Source: Cheiracanthium punctorium
Taxonomy: Eukaryota; Arthropoda; Arachnida; Araneae; Cheiracanthiidae
DNA length: 64,000 bases
Direction: 5' to 3'
Assembly (NCBI GenBank): GCA_038373885.1
Contig: JAWZYV010011915.1
Location: 124,001-188,000 of the forward strand
The position numbers and the translations under genes were made by a program. Under the pieces are notes generated by a model, which was given only the letters and a program-made list of their open reading frames with translations, was not told where the DNA came from and made no database searches. Positions 12,101-27,100 of the stretch are shown in pieces. Numbering within the stretch: position 1 is the stretch's first letter; each line of letters opens with the position of its first letter.

Positions 12101-15100
12101 AGAATGCAGTTTAAAAGGCAATAAAAGACAGATATTACACAGTACTATGACACTATATTGTATACTCAGCGATGCAGTGAGGGGATGGAAGAAAGTGGCT
12201 ATCATATCCTGGGCACCACTTGAAGAGGGGTGCCAAAAGGTATTTTATCCCGGTCGGTGTATCCATTACAACGTGTCTATTTTTAACTTCCCCAACCTTT
12301 ATTTTCGCAATCACTAGTACTAGATGCATACTTTCATTAACAAAAATGGTCAATTAGATATATAGAAAAGATATTAAAAGTTTAAAGTGAAACAAATATA
12401 GAATCTAAATTTGTAGACAGCTTCCAGGGACCTGTAGACAGTATTTATACAGCTCCTTTGTAGTTTGACAGGATTTGTAGACAGCTCCATTATACATATT
12501 TAGGGAAAGCTTGCCCATACAAATATATTGCAGACACAAAAAGTTCAATATTGGTAGGACCAATATTCAATGAGAAACTCTAACACATAGGGAAGGATCA
12601 TATGCAAAGAGATGGGAACATATATAGGGAACTCTATCAGAAAAAGAATAAGCTTTTAGAGTAGGTATGATCAGACAAAAGTGTTGTTGTTCAAGTAAAA
12701 AAAAAAAAAAACAGTATATCGATCCTGGAATAAAAATGTATATTTTGTAGAACACATAAAAACACAATGCACAGGCTCATATAATTTTAGAGTGGGTATG
12801 ATCATGACAATTTGAAATAATAACATAGTAAATAGGGCATTTTTGCAGATAGACAAAAGCAAAAACATAATCAAAATAAACAAATTGTAATAGATAAATA
12901 TCCTATTTCTTACTGTCTCATCACCTGTGGTTCAAGTATCTTCCTGGCATTATAATACAAAGATGGACATGTAACTGAAATTCCTCTTGAACTTTTCTCA
13001 GTATTACGAGTGAGATGCATTTGACTGCAGATAAAATGTGATTCTACAAATATACTCAATTCACTGATTCCACTTTATATACCCTGCTTTTTAGAACTCC
13101 AAAGAAATCTACAGGTTTTCAATCCGGCAATTGAGAAGCCATTCTACCAGACCATCAAAACCTATGATTTTGTCTTCTATGCAATACCATACCCTACAAC
13201 ATTGGCCTTCACCTCATCAGTAGCACTTAAGCGATATCGCCGGGGGGGGGGGGGTTAGGGGAGTCATAACACCCCCATGAGGAATTTTTTGCCATACAAA
13301 ATGTATATTCATCACTCCCTTATCACAAACACCTATACATATATATGAGTTGAAGTAGTCGTAACCTCCCGCTTTTTAGAGGTTTTCTCAACACAGGGTT
13401 TCTACCAAATTTCTGAAAGTCAATTTCCTGACTTTTGGGAGGTCCCGGGAAAAAAATTCCTGACTAATGCATTTTACTTAGGGAAATTGCACAATGCTTG
13501 TCTTTATATTTGCATATTTTGTACAACTTCTTTAAATCAACTTTGACTAAAGTATACAGGATTAAGCTTTCATCCATTGAGAAACAGAAGTAGTCGCACT
13601 TTCTGATAGAATTAACTCACTGTTCTTGGAAACACAGTCCTAAGATATAAGTTACCAAGTAAGCTAATTTGTCTTTTACCCTCCCGTCACGATGGATGAG
13701 TCCCCCATTTTCCCCTCCTTATACAAACACATCGCTTGATGCTTTCGCGGTCCGAAAAATGCGTCGCAGCTGCTTTCGGTTTCCAGTCTGACAATTAGAG
13801 AGAAAGTGTAGAAAAAACAAAGACACGGAAAAAAAATTGATTCTTTTGGTGAATTTTCCGGACCCATTATCCAATTTCTCGGTTTTTCGAGACTTTCCGG
13901 ACCCATTTTCCAATTTCCCGGCTTTTACCAGACTTTCAAGAGTGGTAGAGATGAGACGGGCTCAGCCCGAGCCCGGGCCCGACTCGGGCTCGGGCTCTGT
14001 AATTCACGATTGCGTTCGGGCTCGGGCTCGTGAAAAATTTCTCCTTTGTTGAACATACTCCTTGAAACAGATTTTAAAAAGTGATTCATGGGATAAATAG
14101 ACGTACTTATTTCAAAAAATAGCGGCACGGGGGACTAGAAGGTGTGTGAAGCTCCAAAAATTATTGTATCCTATTAATGAAGTAGTTAATTTTATTTGTC
14201 TTTAGCTGAAATTTCGGGCTCGGGCGGGCTCGGGCTCCAACTTTAATAATATTGCTCGGGCTCGGATTAAAAGTCGGCGGGCTCGGGCTTCAAAAAATGA
14301 GCCCGAACTCATCTCTAGTAGACACCCTGCACCTGCAACATCATTATTAGAGGTTTTTTTCAATATCAGTAGTACTATCACGTTTTAAAAAACGATCTAT
14401 GTGAACAAAGAAAACAACGTTCGCTGCACTTTCCTTCCACGAAAGAGCTAAGCTTACATCCATCCAAACACAGGACGGAGCAAGATAGGGTGGCGGGAAA
14501 TGCGAGAGGAGACGTGATGTAACAAGAGAAGGAGCAGCTAACGGCATCCCCCCCCCTCCCACGCACACCACACTTTCGCCGACACAAGTTCGCTCACGGC
14601 TGCCGGCGCCGAGGGAGAATGTTGAATTCCCTTCTTTCACGATCGGCGCCGACACACAGGAGTGTTGACTCAGAACAAAGCAGCTAGGGTTGCAAACCGC
14701 ACCTCCGTGCAGGCATAATGCCCTAAAAAAAGTAAACATTTGCTCAATTCCGTAGCAGTTGGAGGGTATGCAATACCTATGTTTCATGCCTAAATATACT
14801 GTTTAGACGTGTTCAGGAGATAACTACTTTGTGGGATGGTGCTCCATCATGCAAAAAAACATCTTGCTGAGATCTGCGAATGAACATTATTACCTAGAAA
14901 GTCAGACAACAGTTCGCGTAACAGATTTATGTATTTTTTACTTTTTATTATGTTTGTATAGCAGATTTTCAACAGTTTGAGCAGGTATATCATCCATGAT
15001 CTTTCTTGTTAATGAGTTCTCCACACTTTACTGCAGATATTGACAAATCTTAAGACTCAAGTTTGATTTCCAAACAAAACTGCTTTTTACCTGTAATTCA

Positions 15101-18100
15101 TTTTATGAACAGCCTTTGAAAACATGTAAATGTCCATGTATATAAAGTCATTTCAGCATCATATTTCATAGGTAGGTGAATACTGGTCATACAAATATTG
15201 AACTTTTTATGTCTGCAATGTTTTTGTATGGGTATCTCCCTAACTACGGATAGAAACTATGGATATAGGGATTGCAAGATGTATATAAATTTAAATTGCA
15301 TATTTTTTTTAATACAATGTTTTTCGCTTTGAACATATTTCCATTCTGAATCTAATTTTGACCATTTTTGAAACTGGAAGTATGTATCTAGGACAAACGG
15401 TTTTGAAAATAAAGACCATCTCAAGTAAGTGCACACATTTATACTATGGTACTGTAGATAATAATATAAAATTAAATTAATATTCAAAAATCTAATACGT
15501 ATTTTCAATTACAATAAAATGTATATTTTTATGACTAATATATTCAAACATTCACATGTATTTTGTACTTTATGAGTATTTATATATACTTTTTTTCCAA
15601 TTCAGAAAGTATTTTGTATTATGTGTATTTATGTGATTGAATCAATGAATCTTATATTTTGTATTTAAAATATATTTTTTATGTATTTTGCCCTTTGCCC
15701 AACTCTGAGCCATAGTTTTGCAAATAAGTAAATAAACAAAAATAAGTTAATACCTGAATTGATGCTGAATGATTAGGCATGCCAGATGATATGGATATCA
15801 AAACTGAAACAAGATGTTTTTTTAGTAGAATTTTCAAATACATTACAAGGGCAAATTGCATTATTAAAATAAAACAAACATTTCAAATTAAAAGCAGAAA
15901 CTTAAAAAGATACAGAAATCATATACAATAGGGACCTAAAATCCAGAACTTCTTACAGTAAATTTATGTATGTATATATTTAAAATAATCAATTTTATTT
16001 TTCTTACATTACTATACAACTTTGATAGTATCTTTCTTTCCACCTCTTTTTTAAACACAAACAAAATAAATGTGGATTGTTTTCCACCTTCACTCAATAC
16101 AGAGATGGAGAAAGTTAGTTACATAATAAAATGCTAGGAAGCAGATTAGAAAAAAAAAAAAATCTGAAAAGTTTGAAGCAAATATCCCATAATTCAGAAT
16201 GGCCATGGTCCTGAACATTCTGGATTTCAGGTCCTCTACTGTATATTAAAGGATAGACAGATATAAACATAGAACTTAAAAGAAATTCAAAAGGAATTAT
16301 TGAAAAATACACTTCTAACCATGCTCAAACTGAGCTGTTTGCATGCTGCATGTTCCGTATTTAACAGATCAACTTTTACAACTAAATATCATGTCAATAC
16401 TCTTTTATTTAGAGGAACTTACAAAAACTGGAAGTCCAATACATTAACAATTTGTTGTTAAATATTAGACAGTTACATGAAGATGCTGGAGGGATTAAAA
16501 TCAACATTATCATAAATTACTACACATTGATTTCAATCCATCTTACATTGCATATAAAGCTGAGCGAATTTTAACCTTTTTATTCGTGCATTTAAAATAG
16601 AAATAAGTTACCATGGGTGGCCATAAGGGGAAGGGGGAAGGTAGGACACTTCCCCCCCCCTTTCCCCCCATAGAGTTTTAGTACATTGTCTTATGAAGTA
16701 AGCAAAATTGCACCGAAAAGCAAAGTCGGATCTGAAATTATTAAGAGTTTAAATTTTGGCCCCTCTAGAAAATTTTTTTGAAGTTTGTCCTCCCTGAAAA
16801 TTTTTTTTATAGGTACCCATGTACATTACTTTAATTAATCTGTTGTTTCATCAACTTTAATGATGTATTCATTATGTTGTTTAATTGAATGAAATCAGAC
16901 TGTACTTCAGAGTGGTTCAAAATAAAAAAAATCAAACTTTTGATTTTCAAAAATTAGAATGGAATGGTGCCTACAAGTCCATTAATGATTTAAAATCTCA
17001 AGCCTGGGTTCTTCCCCCCCCCCCCCTTCCTATGATAATGGCTTTACATTTTAAAATTTTCTGGAAAAAAAAAAGCCTTTACTTAAGCACTATAATTGTT
17101 GGGCTACAAAAACTTACTTACATGGTTCTAAAACAGAATAAAAGCATCTAAACTGCTTGATTTTTAAAAATTTCTGTCAATATCAACAAACGACTGTGGT
17201 TGGAAAAACTACTTTTAAAAAAATGTAGTTAATGGCAAATACAACTACATTTTGACAAATGTAGTTAGCTACAACTACTTTTGAAATGTAGTTACTACTT
17301 TAACTAATATTTGTCTCTCAAAAGTAGTTATAAGATTCAATTTACATTCATGTTTAAGGATATTGGTATAATAATTAGAGAAACTACTGCTCTGTTGATC
17401 AACTACTGCTAATTATTAAAGTATTTCTGAAAATGATGCTAATTGATTAAGTATTTCTGATAAAGGATTTCTTCTTGAAATAAGTTTTAATAACTCTATA
17501 ACATCAAAATAAGTCAAACTTTTATGGTCTAAACTTAATTCAATGGGAGAGAGGGGCACATGCCCCCTCTGGATTTGTGGAATCTGCAAAAGTTTGAGGA
17601 CAATATTTGTACAAGGATATTTCAACCAGGTGTCAGGGTATTGGAAAATATATGCTTGAGAATCAGACTACTGAGACTAGGCATTAATGCAAGTTACTCG
17701 ACTTCCAGTCTCTCTGGCATACTGTACTGCCTTTTCTCTCTTTTCTTCTTATTTTTCTGTCTTCTGTTCCCTCCACCCACCAAGTTTCTTTTTATCTTCA
17801 TCTTACCCTTTGTGTGCTTTGTCCTTCATGCTGTCCTACTTTTAAATGCTATGTGTTTGTGCGTATTATTAAAGTATATTGTAGAGTGGTGGTACTACAT
17901 TTAATACCAGGAACTATAACAAAGCGAAAACTAAACCAGTAGAAGCTTCAAACAAAGCATACCCTGTCCTTTCTCGCCTTGTTTGTGTGAGTGGGGGGAG
18001 AAGGGGAGCCATCCTTCAAGTACCAACTTTAGTTTTATGCTCAAAAGAAAGAACAATCAAACCATGTGATCCATTGCCCAAAGTGATGGTATGCCAAGAA

Positions 18101-21100
18101 TAACATTAAAAGTAACTGCCAAAGTCATTATAAACTAGTGATTTTTTATATCAAATAACATACTACACAACTTTTTTTAAAGTAGCACATCACACTACAA
18201 ACTACAGAAAAAAGTAGTGACTACTGCAGTTTAGCAACTTGTAACACGTTTGTTCCTACCCCTGACAAATGATCATTTTGTTTCATTCTTAAGTATGTAT
18301 TTTCACATTCTGTTTCACTTTCCGCATTGGCTTGGCTTATTATTTATTTATATAATATGCCAAGGTAACACTATTTGGTTGCTCTATGATTGTTTCATTT
18401 CATGACATTTTATTCATGCACTGAATGTTTCTCACCTATATCATCAAGAAAACATACTTTTTCCCTTGCTCAAGTGAAGTCTCAAAAAAGTCATGATGTG
18501 CTTAGAGAGAGAGAGAGCTTAATTTAGATGTAGAAGTTCTTTAACTTATGTAGACAGAGGAATCGCTCCTAAACAAGGTTTTTTTTTTTTTTAACCACAT
18601 CCAAACCCAAGGCAATTTACATTGTTCTTGAAACTTAAGTTTTGGCTCACTAATCTCATAACAATATTATAATAAAGATTGGTAAAAATGTTAAGCGAAC
18701 AGTGTTGCCATCTACTCAGTGGAAATATAGGAACAAGAAAAAAAAAATAAGAAGAAGAATTCAACTTTTGACAAAAATTTAGACAGTATTTTAAATATTA
18801 ATATTATAATTTTTGTGCAATATGATATAAAAATCACAGATCATAATAATAGTTTATGTTTTTTTTATTAGTTTAAAAATATTTTTTATTGCTTTACAAT
18901 TCTTGGCTACTCATTGTCTTTTGAACTGTTTGAAACCATTTTCATGATTTTGCAGACCCCCATGGGTTTGCAGACCACAGTTTAAGAAGCTATGATCTAG
19001 ATAACATATGGGCTACGTCTGGCTCGCGGGCCAGATGTGGCCCACACGATCCGGCTCTCAGAACATCAAAACTCCATCTAAAACCCATACAAATCATTAA
19101 AAATCCCATATAAATCCCCATTATACGGTCCGCGACTTCGCTAACATCCTATAGTTTGGCATGCAATTTTACAAAGGTTGCCGATACCCATGGGCGCCGG
19201 CAGAATATTTTCCAGGGGGGGCAAAGACTACTGCAACGTATGGTTACCATGTTGGAAAGAGCAAAAAAAGCAAGGGAAAACACTGCATACAAAAATCCAT
19301 GAGGGGGGGGCATTGCCCCCCTTGCCCTATGCTGCTGGCGCCCATGCCAATACCTAATCTAGATTATTGATAACAGCCAATCAAGTACTATGGATATGCA
19401 CTTTGACCAAAAATCTCTCTGAAATGATTCATTTCAAAACACCCATAATGAGAGATTATGCAATAAATTGGTTTAGAATAAAAGTTCCCTCAGTAGCTGA
19501 GTGCAATATACATAACTTCTGTAGCATACTATTAAAGACTCGCAACACTTACTATGCAATTAGAAGAAAGTTGCAGATGAAAGATGTTGCAAAACATGCT
19601 AATTTTATGCATTCTGAAAACTTGAGGCTTGGAGATGATCAACAAACTGTGCGAATTTGAAAGAACTTATCCCAAGAATAAAAAGGTCAAGAATTAGAAA
19701 ATGAGCCTAGAATATATTTGTTATTCCAAAGATAAATTTCAAAGTCAATGATTATATCAACTTAATAGATTCAATAATAGAGACTAAAATAAGACTAAAT
19801 AGTAGAAAAATCAAGCTCGTGCACAGGCTTTACAGGTTTCTGGACAAGAAAGTCTAGAAGGCTTCATTGAAAGGACGTTTGAATCAAAAAAGAAAATGCA
19901 TGAATTTAACTTCAAAAATGAGTATAAATTTGAATATTAAACCAAATCACAAAATGGATAGTTGATTGGATAAAAATAAGAAAGATCTCAAAGTATGGCC
20001 ATTTCCATGAGGTAATATCTCCATGCTGTTTCAAATAATTTGTACGTACTGAGCCCTTATAACATCACAGGGAACCTAAGTAGTGCATTTTCAGATGTAT
20101 ATTTATTTAATAGATATTAGAAAAGTCAAGTTAATGAAGGAAGTTGAAAAACAAACAAACAAACAAACAAAAAACAGAGGTATTTGCCATCTATGGTCAT
20201 TGATTTTAATATTGAAAGAATTTTCAAAAACCAAACATTTCTTGCTTGACTGCGTGGAGAATTTCTACTCTACGTAAAGTAAGTATTTTTTTTTACAACA
20301 AATATAGTAAGAGAGAACAATTTTATGAAAAAATTCAAGAAAAGGAAAGTTTTTTCTTTCCTCAGAAAATTTTCAAAATTAATAAAATTTCATATAAACT
20401 GTTTGCAGAAGAACAAAAAACCTCACAAACTTGAGATTTAAACTTATTATGGGCTTATGGTAGGTATTTATTTGTACACTAGCACGTTTTGACATTTTAG
20501 ATTCATTTTTTTAAAATCTAACTGTACTTACTTACAGAAAAAAATAACCTACTGAATATTAAAAAGACTATTAAAAGCTGATATTAAGAAAAAATAAATT
20601 TAAAAACTTTGTAACACACATAATAGAAATAAAATAGCCAGTTTATGATTTTCTGTATATTTTTCAAAGGAACAATTAAAGTGTGGCCCTTAATGCAACA
20701 TATCCTGTTATTTCTTTTCCCAAGTTAACATACACTTTTTAAATAACCTTTCATTTTGATGATTGTAATTGGAAACAGTCACCTGTAAGATTAAAAAGTT
20801 TATTTATTTATTTATTTTGTGAGGTAGAGGTCACATAAGAGAGTAAAATTCATTCTAATATTGTATCTTATAGTTTTTTGTCATACTTTTATATACATGA
20901 CAAGATAAAAAAAATTTCTTCAAACTAAGAATTTCACTGACAATCCCATCATATGTAAAGACTGAGACAGAAGTTTCAGAGCAAGTTCAAGAACTGCTTC
21001 ATTGGTATAATTTAATGAAACAGTTATTGAACATAATTAAATATAAATGAAAAGTTTATTTATTAAGAAAACAGATAAATACAAATTCTTACCAGCTATC

Positions 21101-24100
21101 ACAGTATTTATACATTCATACAGTAATGACATTGCTGATGTACTAAAAAGAAAAAAAAAATGTATAAGAATCTAGCTAGAAGAAATCTTTCTAATGATTT
21201 TCTATGCAGTATCAAAAAACACAGAAAATAATAGAGAAAAACAGTTCATACTGCAAAAATAAATAAGTAAATAAAATTACATAAGTAAATTTGCAGTTAG
21301 AACTTAAGAAAATTGGAATGCATAAGAAAGCACACATTTAAAGCAATCAACATAAAAGACTGCATGAGCCATATTTATATAAATGTAGGTTATAAATAAA
21401 ATATTTTAAAATTTTGGTTGTTCACAAAATTATACAAATGTTTGACTGATTGTTTTGGCAAGCCTACATGAGGGACATTTGCCTAGAGGGGAGATTGGTC
21501 AGATGACTTTTTAAGGAGCTCTAACACGCACTTATTAGGGTGGGCCGGAAATTTTTTTTTTTGAAATCACTATTCTAACAGTGCGGAAAGGGTTCTCCCG
21601 GGGTTCAATAAAAATGTTATTAAAATGTTACTGCGATTGGATAATATCTTCTGCCCTAGCATAAGACTTGAATCATTAAAAACAGTTAAAAATGCATTAA
21701 AATCCGTTTGTAGCACTTTTGGTGGCAGCCACCACCTTCTTCAGCTCAGGTCTTAGTTCCAAATGCCCAGCTCTCTTCCTCAGCAAGACATTCCACCCAG
21801 GATCTATCTGCGCATGCGTCATATCATTTATAGCGCCATCTGTGGTTATAATCTGCAAGGCTTCCATATTTCGGGCATAATAACTATTTTTGTAATTGGC
21901 GAGTTTTTGGCTATTGTTAAAGTTGATTTCTATGGGGCATTCTTGGGCTATTTTTGCGAGGGCAGTAGTGGTTTTATCGAATTTAATGTCAGTTTGATGT
22001 TCCTTTTTTCGGTCTTTGATTTTTCGTTTTGTCATACCAATATAGCAGCCTGGTTTATTAGTACTATTGTCTGTAAAGTTTAATTTATAAATACTGGCGG
22101 TTTCATCAGGAGTAATATTATCTTTATCACTGCGAATGCGTTTGAAGATATTTTGATTGGGTTTTATGGGGATTTTGATATTTTTCTTGGCGGCTTCATT
22201 TGTAATTTTTAGAGCGGCTCCCCTGCAGTAGGGAATGGCTTTGGTAAATTTTAGTTTCGGATTTTGATAGTTATTAATTTGCTCCAGTTTTTTTATTCTC
22301 TTTTTGAAAAGGTTTTTTACTATTGATTTTGGGTACCCTGCGTTTTTACATTGTGTTTTAATAAATTGGAGTTCTTCATTGAGTAGTTTTTCGTTTGAGC
22401 ATACTGTAATTGCACAATTGATATAGGAACGTATGGCGGCTATTTTGAATTTGTATGGAGTTTTTGAATTAAAATGTACTATTTCATTATTATTGGTGGC
22501 TTTTCTAAAAACTGTAGTATTGATATTATTCTTCATATCTCTATTGATTTTGACATCTAGGTAGTTAATGGTGGCATTTTCCTCTATTTCTACGGTGAAT
22601 TGTATGTTATTGTCTATTGAGTTGATTTCTTTGAGGATATTTTCAGTTTCATTTTTGTTAACTATTACAAAGATATCGTCTACGTATCGAAACCATGTTT
22701 TTATGTGGTTGGATAGTTTATCAAAAATGACCCTTTCTACTAGCCGCATTTTCCACTCTGCTATGACACCTGAGATCGGCGACCCCATAGGCACGCCTTT
22801 CTTTTGTTTGTAGAAATTGTGATTAAATTGAAAATATGAGTTGTGAAGAATAAGATTAAGTGTGCTATTTATTGTAGTGGAGGTAGAGTTATTATCAATG
22901 TTGGAGGTGATTTGTTTATTGATTATTGCATTCATTTCTTAAATATCTATGGAAGGGTAAAGGTTAGTAATGTCAAAATTGACTAAGTATTCCTGTGAGT
23001 TTATTGTGATTTCTTTAATGCGTTGAATAAAGTCTTCAGTTGAGGATAAAATATTGTTACTTTGGGGCATGAGCTCTTGTAGGATGGGTTTTAGATATTT
23101 TTCTAGGTCATAAGTTGGTCCTTCACATTTACTGACTATGGGTCTTAAAGAGAGAGGGGTTTTGTGGTCTTTGTATTTAGCGAAAATTCTTGGGGCTATG
23201 GGGGCAAAATTAGTTAAAGTGGGTTGTCTGTTAGCTGGCCAGGATCCATTTTTGATTAATTCTTGACTTATTGAAAATTTTTCCTGTTGGGTCTTTTGGT
23301 AGTTTTTCTATTTGTAGTTTATTAATGGTTTCTTCCATTTGGGTTAGATAATCATTTTTATTCATTATTACTATTTTGCCGGTTTTATCTGAGCTTAAGC
23401 AAGTTACATTATTGTTTTTCTTTAAGTCATTTATGCATCGGCGATCGGCGTCGTCGCGAGAGGGGGTGTAAAGTTTATTGATAAGTTCTTGTTGGGCTAT
23501 AATTCTTAAGTAGTTTTTGTCCAGAGGGGGGGGGGGGGTCGGCTATTGCAGTCTGCCTTTACCCCTCCATAGATATTCAAGAAATGAATGCAATAATCAA
23601 TATACAAATCACCTCCAACATTGATAATAACTCTACCTCCACTACAATAAATAGCACACTTAATCTTATTCTTCACAACTCATATTTTCAATTTAATCAC
23701 AATTTCTACAAACAAAAGAGAGGCGTGCCTATGGGGTCGCCGATCTCAGGTGTCATAGCAGACTGGAAAATGCGGCTAGTGGAAAGGGTCATTTTTGATA
23801 AACTATCCAACCACATAAAAACATGGTTTCGATACGTAGACGATATCTTTGTAATAGTTAACAAAAATGAAACTGAAAATATCCTCAAAGAAATCAACTC
23901 AATAGACAATAACATACAATTCACCGTAGAAATAGAGGAAAATGCCACCATTAACTACCTAGATGTCAAAATCAATAGAGATATGAAGAATAATATCAAT
24001 ACTACAGTTTTTAGAAAAGCCACCAATAATAATGAAATAGTACATTTTAATTCAAAAACTCCATACAAATTCAAAATAGCCGCCATACGTTCCTATATCA

Positions 24101-27100
24101 ATTGTGCAATTACAGTATGCTCAAACGAAAAACTACTCAATGAAGAACTCCAATTTATTAAAACACAATGTAAAAACGCAGGGTACCCAAAATCAATAGT
24201 AAAAAACCTTTTCAAAAAGAGAATAAAAAAACTGGAGCAAATTAATAACTATCAAAATCCGAAATTAAAATTTACCAAAGCCATTCCCTACTGCAGGGGA
24301 GCCGCTCTAAAAATTACAAATGAAGCCGCCAAGAGAAATATCAAAATCCCCATAAAACCCAATCAAAATATCTTCAAACGCATTCGCAGTGATAAAGATA
24401 ATATTACTCCTGATGAAACCGCCAGTATTTATAAATTAAACTTTACAGACAATAGTACTAATAAACCAGGCTGCTATATTGGTATGACAAAACGAAAAAT
24501 CAAAGACCGAAAAAAGGAACATCAAACTGACATTAAATTCGATAAAACCACTACTGCCCTCGCAAAAATAGCCCAAGAATGCCCCATAGAAATCAACTTT
24601 AACAATAGCCAAAAACTCGCCAATTACAAAAATAGTTATTATGCCCGAAATATGGAAGCCTTGCAGATTATAACCACAGATGGCGCTATAAATATGACGC
24701 ATGCGCAGATAGATCCTGGGTGGAATGTCTTGCTGAGGAAGAGAGCTGGGCATTTGGAACTAAGACCTGAGCTGAAGAAGGTGGTGGCTGCCACCGAAAG
24801 TGCTACAAACGGATTTTAATGCGTTTTAAACTGTTTTTAATGATTTTATACTATCCGTCATTTTGCTTTTAAATCAGACTTGAATTTTCAGAATTAGGGT
24901 AAAAATAGACCATTTTTACTAGGCATAAAAACATAATAACTTTTCACTGTTGCTATTCTAATAGGGTGAGAAAATGAGCCCACTGGGTTTAATAAGGTAT
25001 GCCTAAATTATTTTTCCAATCAAATATTAGCTTCTGCTTTCACATCGACCATGAAATTTTGAAATTCTTGCTGAAAAATGCACTTTTTCATGTAATGCTA
25101 CATTGGCTCTTTGTGACCAGTACAGGAGAAAAGAGGGGAGAGTTTAATTCCTTCAACTGTTGCTCGCTGCTGGAATTTCATTTTATCATGTGTGCTATTG
25201 AGTCTATGTAGCACTAAAACTGATTGAATCATGCCTTAGTAATTTGGAACGGTCTTTAAGCTATGAACTAAAGCTTTTCAACCAGAAATCAAAGCATTCT
25301 ACCAAGTATGCACAAAACAACGGATTTCTTTGAACTTAACTGAATATTTTGAAGGGATTTGAAGTTAAGTTTAGTTTAAATGTTCTTGAGGTTTTCGCTA
25401 AGGCAACATGGCCTGCATATACCTCTAATGATCCTTTATGGGACAAACACAATACACGAAATCAAGACTTTTACCACAAGTGGCTGTCTCAGTTGTTCCA
25501 GTATCCTAATGATACAAAATAATAAGATAGAAAAAGAAAGACCAAAGAAGAGAAAAAAAAACTTAACAATTTGAAGAAATATTTGTGAACTACTAACAAT
25601 TGACTGTGATGTCATATCTGTTAATAGCTCATTGAAATGCTGTATCATTCAGAATGTGGAAACTGAAACTTTGGTTGGCTTTTGAAGTGGACTGTATGTC
25701 TCCTTCATTCTAATGAAAAAAATTCTGTGATATTTTTGAAATATTTCGATTGACTAAAGGCCAAAAAACAAAACAAAAGCATTTATGCAGTGTTGGAAAT
25801 TTACGCCTTATGAGGGAAGCGTTGTTGGGGACCATTTTCGAAGTTACTGAAGGCAAGTTAGTAACAACTGATAGAAACTAAATATTAGAAAATACATCAA
25901 GCGGTACAACTGGGTAATTATTTTGGTGATCTGCGTAGCATATTCTTGTACCATTATTGAATCCATACTGGTTGATCCCTAAGAAACAGAGTTCTGATCC
26001 TATATATCAGTTCTCTAGAGCATTGAAGTTGAAGCAAAGCTATGAATTTGTCATGAAAGTTTATTTATCAAACTGGTTTAAAATAAATTCTAAGCATTCG
26101 CTGAGGGATGAAGCTAAGCACAGATGGAATACTATTTACAGATTTAGATGTTACCTCTAGATATCAAAAATGCTGTTGAATATTAAATAATTTGTCCTTA
26201 TTAGTGTTTTTTACACGCTTAGAATATCTTGTTATGTATGCTGCAGATCTTTCTGTGAGTTGCATAATGAAAACTAGATACAGAGAGTCATCTTTCAATG
26301 TAAAAAATCTGTTACTATCAGTTACTATTACTTCTCCACAATTCCATGTTATAATTCTACAGATGAGAAAAACACAAACTAAGACACCTAATCCAGAAAA
26401 AACCTAAACTAGGACTTCATTTACTTTCCATGGCACACACATTGTTGAACAGTGTGTGAAATTAGTAACAGAAGCATCTGCAAAAATTTGGTAGAATCAG
26501 ACTTTCAGAAGAAAGCTTTAGGACCTGTACTTTATTAGCTTTATTCGCACAAAAAAGTATTTGAGTGTAGATAAATTTCCTATTATAGTTTTGTGAATAA
26601 ATAATTAATAACACAAATGAAGAGAAATATAAGAAATTATTATTTTATACATGATTTATTTCTTAATAGAATTAGAAGAATAGTGTTTAAAAATTAATTA
26701 AGAATAGTGTTTTGTATAGGAAATCGACTTAGGAATTACTGCTTGCATTAGAGTACTTTTTGTGAGGATGTAGATTACCTACACAACTGTATAGGTCAGG
26801 GATTAAAATGATAGATGACCGCGTTTTTCATATCCGCGTTTTTTTTTCTTGACTAATTATGCCTGATTTGATCACAAGGATTTATTTTGCCTCTTCCTGT
26901 AGTTTAAGTGCAAGTACTCTTTTCACATCGGTATGATACAGCATTTTATAGCTACGGCATACTTACCAAATATTGTATTGTATTGTTGTAGTATTGTATT
27001 GTATTGCAATTGTATTGTTTTGTGAGGCAAAATGTCTTCCGTCAGAGGCATTTCTTCCTTTGTAAGATAGTGCTAGTGAGCTTTGCCTCAACGAAAAAAT

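Larger units (their letters stand above)
21655..23540 (-). mobile_element. Penelope-like retroelement, copy A
   Basis: One long retroelement encoding reverse transcriptase followed by a GIY-YIG-like endonuclease, the layout of Penelope-like elements. These prime on a nicked or telomeric end. The 3' boundary is where similarity to copy B stops, about 40 bases after the stop codon. The 5' boundary is a C/G run at about 23531-23540 that faces copy B. A nonsense codon (TAA at 22939-22941) and a frameshift near 23270-23290 break the N-terminal RT half. Confidence 0.88.

Noticed and set aside
14347..14787. 146-codon open frame on the minus strand
   Set aside because: It coincides with a GC-rich patch, where stop codons are rare by composition. 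The peptide (Gly/Ser/Cys/Pro-rich mixture) shows no domain and no splice or start context.
21763..22083. 106-codon plus-strand frame, and its mirror at 24436-24753
   Set aside because: Antisense shadow of the Penelope-like ORF, conserved only because the two copies are nearly identical.
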